Part shown: positions 42,964-50,854 of the stretch, piece by piece
Layout of the letters: each line of letters starts with the position of its first letter
Numbering within the stretch: the stretch's first letter is position 1
Notes under the pieces: model-generated
Told to the model about the DNA's origin: nothing
The model's input: the letters and a program-made list of their open reading frames with translations, nothing else
The model's database searches: none
Assembly: GCF_000147355.1 (NCBI RefSeq)
Contig: NC_014506.1
Span: 868,001 to 932,000, forward strand
Source: Sulfurimonas autotrophica DSM 16294
GTDB lineage: Bacteria > Campylobacterota > Campylobacteria > Campylobacterales > Sulfurimonadaceae
DNA length: 64,000 nucleotides
Reading direction: 5' to 3'
Program-made: the position numbers and the translations under genes

Positions 42964-44256
42964 TTATTTTTTTAAAATAAGTGTTGTCGATTTGTTAAAA
43001 TCAAAATATTTTTTAGCAACTTCTTGTACTTTTTTTGCAGTTATTTTGTTGACATCATCTTCATAAGTTAAAAGCGGTGTAACATCACCTCTGACAAGAT
43101 AGCTTCCAAAAAGGTTTGCAACAGAGGTAGAACTCTCAAGCGAGTAAATAAAATCAGATTTTGTATTGATTTTGACTTTTTCAAGTTCTGCTTTTGTTAC
43201 TTTTGTCTCTTTCATCAGGTTTATCTGTTTCATCAGCTCTTTTTCTACTGTTTCGGCTTTGACACCTGGGTTACATGTAGCCATGAATATAAAAAGTCCC
43301 GGGTCTGTATTTTCCATATTGTATGCATAAACAGTGTTGACAAGACGTTTTTTATCTACAAGCTCCTTATAAAGACGAGAGCTTTTACCTGAGTAAAGAA
43401 TCTCGGAAATTACGCTGAGTGTAACTTGGTCTGGGTCTTTAAAGTCAGGTATATGAAAGGTAATTGCCAGCATTTCAACTTCGCTCTCTTTATGGACTAT
43501 AACGCGTTTTGCACCGTCTTGTTCGGGTTCTATAAATTTTACTTTTGGAATTTTTCCGTGATTTTTTATTTTGCCGAATGCTGCTTTTGCAGATTTGAAT
43601 ACATCTTTTGGATTGACATCGCCGGTAACCATTAAAATGGCATTTTGCGGCTGATAATAGGTCGCATGAAAATCTCTTATATCTTTAATACTCCATGTTC
43701 GTATGTCGTTCATAAAGCCGATAGGCGTCCAGTGATATGAATGGTAAATATAGGCATTGTTAAAAAGTCTGAAGTAGAGATATCCGAGCGGGTTATTGTC
43801 CGTTCTCCAACGTCTCTCTTCTGTTACAACATCACGTTCAGGTTGGAATTCTTCATCTTTGAGATTAAGGTTTTGCATAAGCTCTGCATACAATTCTACT
43901 GATTTGTTTAAATTGTCCGTACTTGATTTTATATAATAGTGTGTATAGTCGAAGCTTGTAGAAGCATTGTTTACACCGCCGATACTTTTTACTTCTTTGT
44001 CAAATTCACCTGCTTGCAGATTTTTACTTGATTTGAAATTCATATGCTCAAGCATATGGGCAATACCTGTTTTCCCCATTACTTCATTACGGCTTCCGAC
44101 TTTGTAAAAAATGTCCGTACTGATGACATTTGAGTGGTTTTTTAAGGGTATAACTACAATTTGTAGACCGTTTTTGAGTGTTTTTGTTTCATATTTTGGT
44201 AATGATGATGCCATAAGTGTTCCTAAAGTTAATATTATTACAAGAAGTGTTTTCAT
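42964..44256 (-). CDS. M16 family zinc metallopeptidase, periplasmic
   Basis: A 430-residue peptidase of the pitrilysin (M16) family. The inverted zinc motif HMLEH is at residues 67-71 in GIAHMLEHMNFKS, and the third ligand is likely within LQAELMQ-like helix NLNLKDEEFQPERDVVTEE (near 145). A second half (from about 230) has the non-catalytic repeat seen in this family. A signal peptide (LLVIILTLGTLMASSLP) places it in the periplasm. Substrates are unknown. It overlaps the pyrD stop by one base, the same pairing I recall in C. jejuni. Confidence 0.88.
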   Translation of the reverse strand: MKTLLVIILTLGTLMASSLPKYETKTLKNGLQIVVIPLKNHSNVISTDIFYKVGSRNEVMGKTGIAHMLEHMNFKSSKNLQAGEFDKEVKSIGGVNNASTSFDYTHYYIKSSTDNLNKSVELYAELMQNLNLKDEEFQPERDVVTEERRWRTDNNPLGYLYFRLFNNAYIYHSYHWTPIGFMNDIRTWSIKDIRDFHATYYQPQNAILMVTGDVNPKDVFKSAKAAFGKIKNHGKIPKVKFIEPEQDGAKRVIVHKESEVEMLAITFHIPDFKDPDQVTLSVISEILYSGKSSRLYKELVDKKRLVNTVYAYNMENTDPGLFIFMATCNPGVKAETVEKELMKQINLMKETKVTKAELEKVKINTKSDFIYSLESSTSVANLFGSYLVRGDVTPLLTYEDDVNKITAKKVQEVAKKYFDFNKSTTLILKK

Positions 44257-45314
44257 TATTTTCTATCGGCTCCGATGGCTTGTGAAATATTTTCAAAGCC
44301 ATCTGCTTTGAGCAGTTGTATAAGTTCATTGTTGATGTTCATAATCATATCCGGTCCGTGAAAAATGAGTCCACTTAAAATCTGCACTAAAGAAGCACCG
44401 GCTCTGATTCGTTTATAAGCCTCTTTTGCCGAGTCTATACCGCCGACAGAGATAAGTATTGTTTTTCCATAAAGTTCTGCTGCAACAGCATCAAATATTT
44501 TAAAACTTTTTTCTTTGAGTACGGCACCGCTGAGTCCGCCAATATCTTTTGGATGTTTTACCAACGAATAATCAATCGTTGTATTTGTTGCTATAATGCC
44601 GTCCGCACCGTGTTGTACTGCCATTTTTGTCAAATTTACGGCAGCTTCTATTTCCATATCCGGTGCAATTTTTAGCAGTATCGGCATAGAAGTAAGCTGT
44701 TTTGCCTGTGAAAAAAGATTTTTAATAAATTCTTCATTTTGCAGATCTCTAAGCCCCGGTGTATTTGGCGATGAAATATTTATTACAAAATAATCGCCTA
44801 AACCGTCAAATGCTTTAATGAGATGTGTATAATCATTGATAGCTTCATATTCAGGTGTTACTTTATTTTTCCCGATATTAACACCAATTGGTGTAGTAAA
44901 TGGATAGCGTTGTTTGAGTCTTTTGACAACTTTATAGGCGCCGTCATTGTTAAACCCCATAGCATTTTGAATACTTTCCTCTTTTATATGGCGAAACATT
45001 CTCGGTTTTGGGTTTCCGGGCTGAGGCTTGGGTGTGACTGTACCGATTTCTGTGAAGCCGAAGCCTAAGATTTGCATACCGCGTATCATTGTCGCATTTT
45101 TATCAAATCCGGCACCAAGGCCTATCGGGTTTAAAAAAGTATGGCCGAAAATTTCTTGTTTTAGGCTTGCATCATTAACAAAGTGCGATTCTAAAAAAGG
45201 ATTAAAAGGTATTTGACAAATATTTGGCATTCTTAAAACACATTCTGCAATGTGATGAGCTGTTTCAGGTTCAAACTTAAAAAGTAAAGGTTTTATAGAT
45301 TCGTAATTTAGCAT
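44256..45314 (-). CDS. pyrD: dihydroorotate dehydrogenase (quinone)
   Basis: PyrD oxidises dihydroorotate to orotate and reduces membrane quinone. The N-terminal helical extension (LLFKFEPETAHHIAECVLRM) identifies the membrane-associated class 2 form; the FMN core shows IGLGAGFDKNATM, GFGFTEIGTVTPKPQPGNPKPR and INISSPNTPGLRDLQ with the catalytic serine region. At 352 residues it is complete. It starts the series pyrD, M16, [accessory genes], dapA, SDR and may have an operator-like palindrome over its transcription start. Confidence 0.95.
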   Translation of the reverse strand: MLNYESIKPLLFKFEPETAHHIAECVLRMPNICQIPFNPFLESHFVNDASLKQEIFGHTFLNPIGLGAGFDKNATMIRGMQILGFGFTEIGTVTPKPQPGNPKPRMFRHIKEESIQNAMGFNNDGAYKVVKRLKQRYPFTTPIGVNIGKNKVTPEYEAINDYTHLIKAFDGLGDYFVINISSPNTPGLRDLQNEEFIKNLFSQAKQLTSMPILLKIAPDMEIEAAVNLTKMAVQHGADGIIATNTTIDYSLVKHPKDIGGLSGAVLKEKSFKIFDAVAAELYGKTILISVGGIDSAKEAYKRIRAGASLVQILSGLIFHGPDMIMNINNELIQLLKADGFENISQAIGADRK

Positions 45315-45338
45315 AGTTATCCACTTATTTAAAATGAT

Positions 45339-45351
45339 TAGACTTAGTCTA
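45339..45351. promoter_or_regulatory. palindrome at the predicted transcription start of pyrD
   Basis: TAGACT and AGTCTA are exact inverses around a single T. The pyrD -10 (minus-strand TATAAT at 45356-45361) lies just upstream, so a bound protein here would block transcription. It is short, so chance cannot be excluded. Confidence 0.35.
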
Positions 45352-45355
45352 GTAG

Positions 45356-45361
45356 ATTATA
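45356..45361 (-). promoter_or_regulatory. -10 box for pyrD
   Basis: TATAAT read on the minus strand, in a TTGAGTATAATC context, about 42 bases before the start at 45314. It lies immediately after the stop of the preceding GGDEF/EAL gene on the same strand. Confidence 0.55.
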
Positions 45362-45362
45362 C

Positions 45363-47348
45363 TCAATTTAAGATAAATAACTCCTCAAACTCTTTTGGCA
45401 CAACTGGTTTGGAACAAAGATATCCTTGATATAACTCACAGTTTATTTCTTTAAGGAGTTTGAGCTGCTCCTCTGTTTCAACACCTTCAGCAACTACATT
45501 AAGTGCTAAATCTTCTGCAATGCCTATAATCATATTTACAAATGTTAAATCATCTTTCGTATAAAGATTATCTATAAATGATTTGTCGATTTTGAGTGTA
45601 TCAAAAGGAATATCTTTGAGGTACGACAAAGAGGAATACCCCGTACCGAAATCATCCAAAGAGAGTGAAATACCCAACTCTTTTATGCCTTTGATAATAT
45701 CCAGCCTTTTGTTGAAATTGTCAATAAGTACAGATTCGGTTAATTCTATATCAAATTTGCTTCTGTCAATCTCTTGCGTATAAGTTTGTAATTTTTGCAA
45801 AAGGTATGGGTCTTTAAATTGCACACCTGAAAGATTGATGGAGACTTTTATGTTTCTTAGCGGCGTGTGTTCCCATTTTTTTATCTGAGATGCTGCTTCT
45901 TGTATGATCCATTCTCCAAGAGGAATAATACTCAGGTTTTCTTCCGCGATACTAATAAATTGATACGGAGGAATCAACCCCTCTATTGGGTCAATGAGTC
46001 GTATAAGCGCTTCGCATCCGACTATTTTATTTGTTTTTATATCTACTTTAGGCTGGTAAAAAAGTTTAAAATGATTTTGACTCAAAGCATCTTTAATGAT
46101 TCTTTGCATGCTGATTTTTTCTTGAACTGCTTTATTGATGGCATCCGTAAAAAACTGAAAGTTATTTTTTCCAAGTTCTTTTGATTTGTACATTGCAATA
46201 TCTGCATTTTTGAGCAGTGTTTGTACATTATCTCCATCTTTAGGATAAATCGCAATACCCATACTCGCAGTTATTTGATAATCTTCATTATCAATTTTAA
46301 AAGGTGTTGAGAGTTTTTCTTTGAGTCTCTGGGCAATTTCTACAATTTTATTTTCATCTTTATAATCAGGTAAAACTACAACAAATTCATCACCGCCCAA
46401 GCGGGATACAATGTCATTGTTTCTTGTCGCATTTAAGAGAATATCGGAAATATACTTTAAAATTTTGTCGCCGAATTCATGCCCTTTTGAATCATTTATA
46501 TTTTTAAAATTATCTAAATCCAGAAAAATCATGGCAAATTCATTTTTATCTCTTTTTCCTTTTGAAATCAGCCAGTTGAGTTTTTCTACAAGACTAAGCC
46601 TGTTATAAAGTCCGCTTAAAGGATCTTTTGTAGATAAATTATAAAGTTCTTCCTGTTCCTGCTTTAATCTTTTAAATGTCATGCTAAGTGAAAAGCGAAT
46701 GCTTTCAATCTCTTTTATAAAAAAGTTTCGCGGAGGATTTTCACTGTAGTAGGCATACTGATGCAATTTTTCAAGAGGGATTATAATGTATGCTCTAAAT
46801 AGTATCCATAAAAATATTGAAAAAATTAAAGCAGTTATGAGAAATGTAATGAGTGTTTTTTCAATCTGTTTTGTGATGAGTCCGTTTATATAAGTTTCAT
46901 CTATATATACATTTGCATAATAGTATTTTGTTCGCAGTTTATGAAAAGTTTTTATAGAAAAGGAGTAGCATTGTTGTTTAAAGATATTTGCAGCCGTGAT
47001 GGCAGATATTGGAAGACATTTTTGTGCTTGATGTGTATGCCCATTATATCTGAGTTTAGGGTGGTAAATAAGATTTTTATTGTTATTTAGTATATGTATA
47101 TCTTTGATTGTAGGGTTAATAATAATGATATTATCGATATGTGAGGCAATTTCATTTATGTCTTTTAGTTTTAAATTTTTTTCCATATAGTGTTTGAGAT
47201 TTAGTATATCAGTTTGTATACTGGTTTGAAGGAGTTTACTGATACTTGCTTTAGAATTTTCAAAAAAATTATAAAAAATATAAGCTTCAAGTAAAAAAGC
47301 AACAAACATAGTAGAAATAATAAAACTTTTTATAGAAATGGAGTTCAT
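45363..47348 (-). CDS. membrane-bound GGDEF-EAL protein coupled to a substrate-binding lipoprotein
   Basis: A 661-residue inner-membrane protein. Helices at about 8-28 and 165-188 enclose a 135-residue periplasmic sensor; a HAMP-like segment follows. The GGDEF domain (about 245-405) has GGDEF intact with an RxxD inhibitory site in RNNDIVSRLGGDEF. The EAL domain (about 425-660) keeps CEALIRL, the INLSGVQF loop, DDFGTGYSSLSYL and AEGVETEEQ, so it looks competent as a phosphodiesterase. It overlaps the binding-lipoprotein gene by four bases, so the two should be made together and may form one sensor. Confidence 0.92.
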   Translation of the reverse strand: MNSISIKSFIISTMFVAFLLEAYIFYNFFENSKASISKLLQTSIQTDILNLKHYMEKNLKLKDINEIASHIDNIIIINPTIKDIHILNNNKNLIYHPKLRYNGHTHQAQKCLPISAITAANIFKQQCYSFSIKTFHKLRTKYYYANVYIDETYINGLITKQIEKTLITFLITALIFSIFLWILFRAYIIIPLEKLHQYAYYSENPPRNFFIKEIESIRFSLSMTFKRLKQEQEELYNLSTKDPLSGLYNRLSLVEKLNWLISKGKRDKNEFAMIFLDLDNFKNINDSKGHEFGDKILKYISDILLNATRNNDIVSRLGGDEFVVVLPDYKDENKIVEIAQRLKEKLSTPFKIDNEDYQITASMGIAIYPKDGDNVQTLLKNADIAMYKSKELGKNNFQFFTDAINKAVQEKISMQRIIKDALSQNHFKLFYQPKVDIKTNKIVGCEALIRLIDPIEGLIPPYQFISIAEENLSIIPLGEWIIQEAASQIKKWEHTPLRNIKVSINLSGVQFKDPYLLQKLQTYTQEIDRSKFDIELTESVLIDNFNKRLDIIKGIKELGISLSLDDFGTGYSSLSYLKDIPFDTLKIDKSFIDNLYTKDDLTFVNMIIGIAEDLALNVVAEGVETEEQLKLLKEINCELYQGYLCSKPVVPKEFEELFILN

Positions 47349-48247
47349 TGAATAATATCATCCTTGTTATAACCGTATTTTTGTATATACTCTAACAACT
47401 CTTTTGATGGTTTGTTAATCCATTTTATCAAACTAAGAGAGTCAATATAGTCTTTGTAACTTAAGCCTGACAAGTATTTTGAAATAACTTTATAAGATGC
47501 TTCAGGGTCATTCTCAATTGTTTTTATTGCATTGTCTATAATTTTTTTGAGTTGAATAAGTCTTTTCTTGTCACTTTTTATAATCTCATTTGTTGCACAC
47601 AGAGCATCTATGACGATAATACTGTTGATATTTTTTGTCGATGCAACTTCTTTAAAGCTCTTTTTTTCTAAAGCAATGTTATAAGGGCTGTAGGTAACAA
47701 TGAGTATATCTTGAGTTTTATCATTTTTAACATCTTGAATTTGTCGCTGGTCTTTGTTTATAAAATTTATTTTATCTTCACTGATAGCATTTTTTTTGAG
47801 AAAATCAAGTAAAATTTCCTGATTGATAGAATCGACTTCAAGATATGCATCTATTTTTTTACTTTTTTTCAGTTCATCGAGAGATTTGTTTGATAAAATC
47901 ATATCTCCGCCGTTTGAACGATCCATTAAAATAACTGCTTTAATGTCATGGGTGGTATTTTTTAAAACATTATATTCATGCTGAGTAGTAGTTACCATGT
48001 TAGCCTTGCCAATATTGTACAAATCGGCTGCTTCTGCAAGTGAGACGCTAGTAATTATTTTAATGTTTAACTTATTAAGCTCTCCTTTTTCAAACGCATA
48101 AAACAAAGGAGCATACCCGATCCACTGGTTTGTAGATATGATTATTTGCTTTTGCGGCTTTGAAGAGCAGGCACTGAAGATGAAAAATATAGATATGAGT
48201 ATGAACAGTAATCTTATCAAAATATCTCCAATATTTAAATTTAACAT
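47345..48247 (-). CDS. substrate-binding lipoprotein (NMT1/SsuA-like)
   Basis: A 300-residue lipoprotein with a lipobox FFIFSAC ending at C27 and a two-lobed binding fold of the NMT1/ABC-transporter type: IIISTNQWIGYAPLFYAFEKGELNKLNIKI, then VTTTQHEYNVLKNTTHDIKAVILMDRSNGGD, a pattern seen in thiamine-precursor, sulfonate and nitrate binding proteins. No ABC permease or ATPase is nearby. The gene directly overlaps a GGDEF/EAL gene, so it probably supplies the ligand-sensing part of a signalling pair rather than uptake. The ligand is unknown. Confidence 0.82.
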   Translation of the reverse strand: MLNLNIGDILIRLLFILISIFFIFSACSSKPQKQIIISTNQWIGYAPLFYAFEKGELNKLNIKIITSVSLAEAADLYNIGKANMVTTTQHEYNVLKNTTHDIKAVILMDRSNGGDMILSNKSLDELKKSKKIDAYLEVDSINQEILLDFLKKNAISEDKINFINKDQRQIQDVKNDKTQDILIVTYSPYNIALEKKSFKEVASTKNINSIIVIDALCATNEIIKSDKKRLIQLKKIIDNAIKTIENDPEASYKVISKYLSGLSYKDYIDSLSLIKWINKPSKELLEYIQKYGYNKDDIIQ

Positions 48248-48380
48248 ATAATAACCTATATTGAATATTTTAATATCTTTGTCCTTTAATTGTACTTAAC
48301 TTTTTTATTAGCTCTCTGAGACTGTAAGGAGTTTGGCAAGGAGTCTATTAATGAATTCATGCTAAAATTATAAAAAGTTC

Positions 48381-48386
48381 TATAAT
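48381..48386 (+). promoter_or_regulatory. TATAAT upstream of the DJ-1 gene
   Basis: A TATAAT only 13 bases before the ATG, followed at once by AAGGAG. It is too close to be the promoter unless the mRNA is almost leaderless; a weaker TATAAA at about 48370 would fit better. Nothing else is visible in the 151-base gap. Confidence 0.3.
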
Positions 48387-48398
48387 AAGGAGTGTATT

Positions 48399-48959
48399 AT
48401 GAGTAAAGTTTTGGTACCGTTGGCAAACGGATTTGAAGAGATAGAAGCAGTGAGCATTATAGATGTTTTAAGACGTGCAGAAATTAAAGTGCTTGTTGCA
48501 TCACTGGGTGAAAATATGCTTATAAAGGGTGTAAACGGTATTACAGTTCAAACTGATTATGACATAAGAAATATTAACTCTGATATGATAGACATGATGG
48601 TGCTTCCAGGTGGATGGGGCGGAACGCATGCTCTTGCAGACGATGAGAATGTACAAAGACTCCTGCGTGAAATGGATGCAAAAGGCAAAAATATCGGTGC
48701 AATTTGTGCTGCACCGTTTGCTCTAAACAAAGCAGGTGTGTTAAAAGAAAAATACACATGCTACCCATCTGTAGAAGAGCAGATACGCCAAGAGGGTTAT
48801 ATGGGCGATACAGCGATGGTAGTAGAAGATGAAAATGTGATGACTTCACGCGGACCGGGTACTGCAATATGTTTTGGTTTGGCAATCGCGAGAAAATTAA
48901 AAGGTGAAGATACATATAAGGCACTAAAAGAGGGTCTTTTAGCTACATATTGTAAATAA
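48399..48959 (+). CDS. DJ-1/PfpI family protein
   Basis: A 186-residue member of the DJ-1/ThiJ family. The nucleophile-elbow cysteine is C103 in NIGAICAAPFAL and the partner acidic residue is E14 in GFEEIEAV; VLPGGWGGTHAL precedes them. DJ-1 homologues have been reported as glyoxalase III, protein deglycase or peroxide sensors, and the activity here cannot be chosen from sequence. It would act as a homodimer in the cytosol. The AAGGAG ribosome site is strong. It faces the methyltransferase gene, with only seven bases between the stops. Confidence 0.88.
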   Translation: MSKVLVPLANGFEEIEAVSIIDVLRRAEIKVLVASLGENMLIKGVNGITVQTDYDIRNINSDMIDMMVLPGGWGGTHALADDENVQRLLREMDAKGKNIGAICAAPFALNKAGVLKEKYTCYPSVEEQIRQEGYMGDTAMVVEDENVMTSRGPGTAICFGLAIARKLKGEDTYKALKEGLLATYCK

Positions 48960-48966
48960 ATCCATT

Positions 48967-49881
48967 TTATTTTACATCTCTTTGAAAAATGAGGTTTTTA
49001 AGGCTTCTTTTTTCATCCGCACTGGCAAATTCAGGAAGGTTTTGTAGGCGCTTTACAAATGTGAAACTCGGTGCCCACTCACGCATCATATCGATTATAA
49101 AACTGCTTTCAAGTTCCGGAGAGTTCAAAGAGGAGAGAACTATGCAGTTTTCACCGGCAATCTGGGGTAGTTTTTTTATGAGTTTTTCATAATCCTTTGT
49201 AGCTTCAAAACTTCCTCGCTGAAAGCTTGGCGGGTCGATGATAATCAAATCATAAGGACCTTTTCTTTTTAATGAAGAGAAAGATTTTAAAATATTATAA
49301 GGTAGAAAACTCACACCTTTTGGGTCCAAATTGTTTAAAGAGTGGTTTGCCATGCCTGTTTTTAAAGCACCTTTGCTCATATCTACATTGACAACGCTTT
49401 TTGCACCGCCGACTTTTGCCCCAAGACTAAATGCACAGGTATAAGAAAAAAGGTTAAGTACATGTTTGTCTTTGGCATTTTCTTTAACAAAGGTACGCCC
49501 GTTTTTCATATCGGGGAAATAACCGCTGTTTTTGTTTGAGAGAAGATTGAGTTTGATTTTTATGCCGTTTTCTATTACATGTAACGCCTCAGGTACTTCA
49601 CCGATGAGTACTTCACTCGGCGCATCTTTGAGGTATCTTCTTTGGACTACAAGTGTTGTATATTTAGTGTTACATGTAAACTCTTTGAGCATTTCTATAA
49701 GCTCGATTTCATTCTCCTTCTCAAAATAAAGAGCAGCACTGAGTATTTCATCAATAGAGTCCACAGTGAGATGATTCCATCCTTCATAAAGACCGCCGCG
49801 TCCGTGAAACAATCGTTTAAACTCTTGGTTACATGTAAGTGAATTTTTTTCTATATGCTGCTGCAGTTGTGTAAGTGTCAT
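48967..49881 (-). CDS. RlmI-like 23S rRNA methyltransferase
   Basis: A 304-residue class I SAM methyltransferase. The SAM pocket shows VLNLFSYTCAFSLGAKVGGAKSVVNVDMSKGAL, and the catalytic NPPY-like site is IIIDPPSFQRGSFEATKDY, a form found in the RlmI/RlmK-type rRNA enzymes. The N-terminal part has a strand-rich region with LVVQRRYLKDAPSEVLIGE where longer RlmI proteins carry a PUA domain; it is shorter here. It likely modifies a cytosine or guanine of 23S rRNA. Three TTACATGTAA palindromes lie inside (49575, 49670, 49829). It lies 12 bases after a beta-propeller gene on the same strand. Confidence 0.8.
   Translation of the reverse strand: MTLTQLQQHIEKNSLTCNQEFKRLFHGRGGLYEGWNHLTVDSIDEILSAALYFEKENEIELIEMLKEFTCNTKYTTLVVQRRYLKDAPSEVLIGEVPEALHVIENGIKIKLNLLSNKNSGYFPDMKNGRTFVKENAKDKHVLNLFSYTCAFSLGAKVGGAKSVVNVDMSKGALKTGMANHSLNNLDPKGVSFLPYNILKSFSSLKRKGPYDLIIIDPPSFQRGSFEATKDYEKLIKKLPQIAGENCIVLSSLNSPELESSFIIDMMREWAPSFTFVKRLQNLPEFASADEKRSLKNLIFQRDVK
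49575..49838. repeat. three copies of the palindrome TTACATGTAA within 264 bases
   Basis: Copies are at 49575-49584, 49670-49679 and 49829-49838, in two reading frames of the methyltransferase gene. Other exact copies in the window are at 2512, 2943, 40039, 40189, 41711 and 59354. Confidence 0.85.
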
Positions 49882-49893
49882 TTTAAAATGCCT

Positions 49894-50847
49894 TTATGGA
49901 AGTTTATCAAGTTTCCAATGATAAATATAAGGACCGGCTTCACTGCTGAAGAGTTCTTTTTCATTTATAAACCTGATTTGATTAACGGTACTAGTGTGAT
50001 CGGTTAGTATGTTTGTTTTTCTTTTTGTATATGTTTCGAAGAGCTGTAAATCACCTGCTTCATTACTGGAGTAGATTCCCGTTTTTCCACTGGGTGTTAT
50101 TCCGACGCAGTAGACAAGAAAAGTGCTCTTTATATGGTAATCACTTTTGCCTTTTTGATAAACACCGACGCGTCTGTCCTGTCCTGCAGTAATGGTTACA
50201 CCTTTGGCATGGGCCAGATGAAATATATTGTCAACATTTTGTGAATCAAATATTTGCAGTGTTTTTGAACTGTTTGTATCTAAAATTCTGACCTCGCCGC
50301 TTTCATCTGCCATAATGACTCTTTTTTTGTCTTCACTTAAAACAATGTCTCCTAATGCACTTTGCGTAATATGCTTTTTATATTTTATATACTTTTCAGA
50401 AATATCATAAACAAGGATTTCCGAGGCAAAGGTAGCAAGAAGAATTTTATTGTCATTTAAAAATCTTGCCTCTTTTATACTGAGTTTTGCACGCTCATCT
50501 ATAATTTTTTTGAGTTGATGTTTTTCATAAACCCAAACATTTCTATAGGCATTTTTTCCAATACTCACAGCAAGAATTTTGCCGTTTTTATAGTCAATGC
50601 TTATAATGTTTGCACAACGGAGTTCACCAGTATCACTCGTTACGAGTTCTAGTGGTATCTGCTCTTGTATTTTTTTTGTTTTTAAGTTGAATATATCTAT
50701 GACACCTACATCATTTGCCACATATAATTTGTTATATGCTACAACAAAATCATTTACAAAACCGACAGATTTATATTTGAAAATCGGTTTGATTTCTCTT
50801 GCTTGTAAAAGTGAAAATAGAGAGAATAAAAGTATGATTTTGAGCAT
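49894..50847 (-). CDS. periplasmic WD40-type beta-propeller, NapL-like
   Basis: A 317-residue secreted protein with a signal peptide ending about LLQA (residue 16). The mature part shows seven-fold repeats of four strands with VVAYNKLYVANDVGVIDIFNLKTKKI, DKKRVIMADESGEVRILDTNSS and GITPSGKTGIYSSNEAGDLQLFETYTKRK, the pattern of a WD40-like propeller. It resembles NapL, the propeller found in nap nitrate reductase clusters of Campylobacterota, but no nap gene is in the window, so the role is uncertain. It lies between the RlmI-like gene and cysS, minus strand. Confidence 0.7.
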   Translation of the reverse strand: MLKIILLFSLFSLLQAREIKPIFKYKSVGFVNDFVVAYNKLYVANDVGVIDIFNLKTKKIQEQIPLELVTSDTGELRCANIISIDYKNGKILAVSIGKNAYRNVWVYEKHQLKKIIDERAKLSIKEARFLNDNKILLATFASEILVYDISEKYIKYKKHITQSALGDIVLSEDKKRVIMADESGEVRILDTNSSKTLQIFDSQNVDNIFHLAHAKGVTITAGQDRRVGVYQKGKSDYHIKSTFLVYCVGITPSGKTGIYSSNEAGDLQLFETYTKRKTNILTDHTSTVNQIRFINEKELFSSEAGPYIYHWKLDKLP

Positions 50848-50854
50848 AGTTTAT

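Noticed and set aside
47345-48247. Reading the binding lipoprotein as part of an ABC uptake system
   Set aside because: No permease or ATPase is adjacent, and the overlap with a GGDEF/EAL gene argues for signalling instead.
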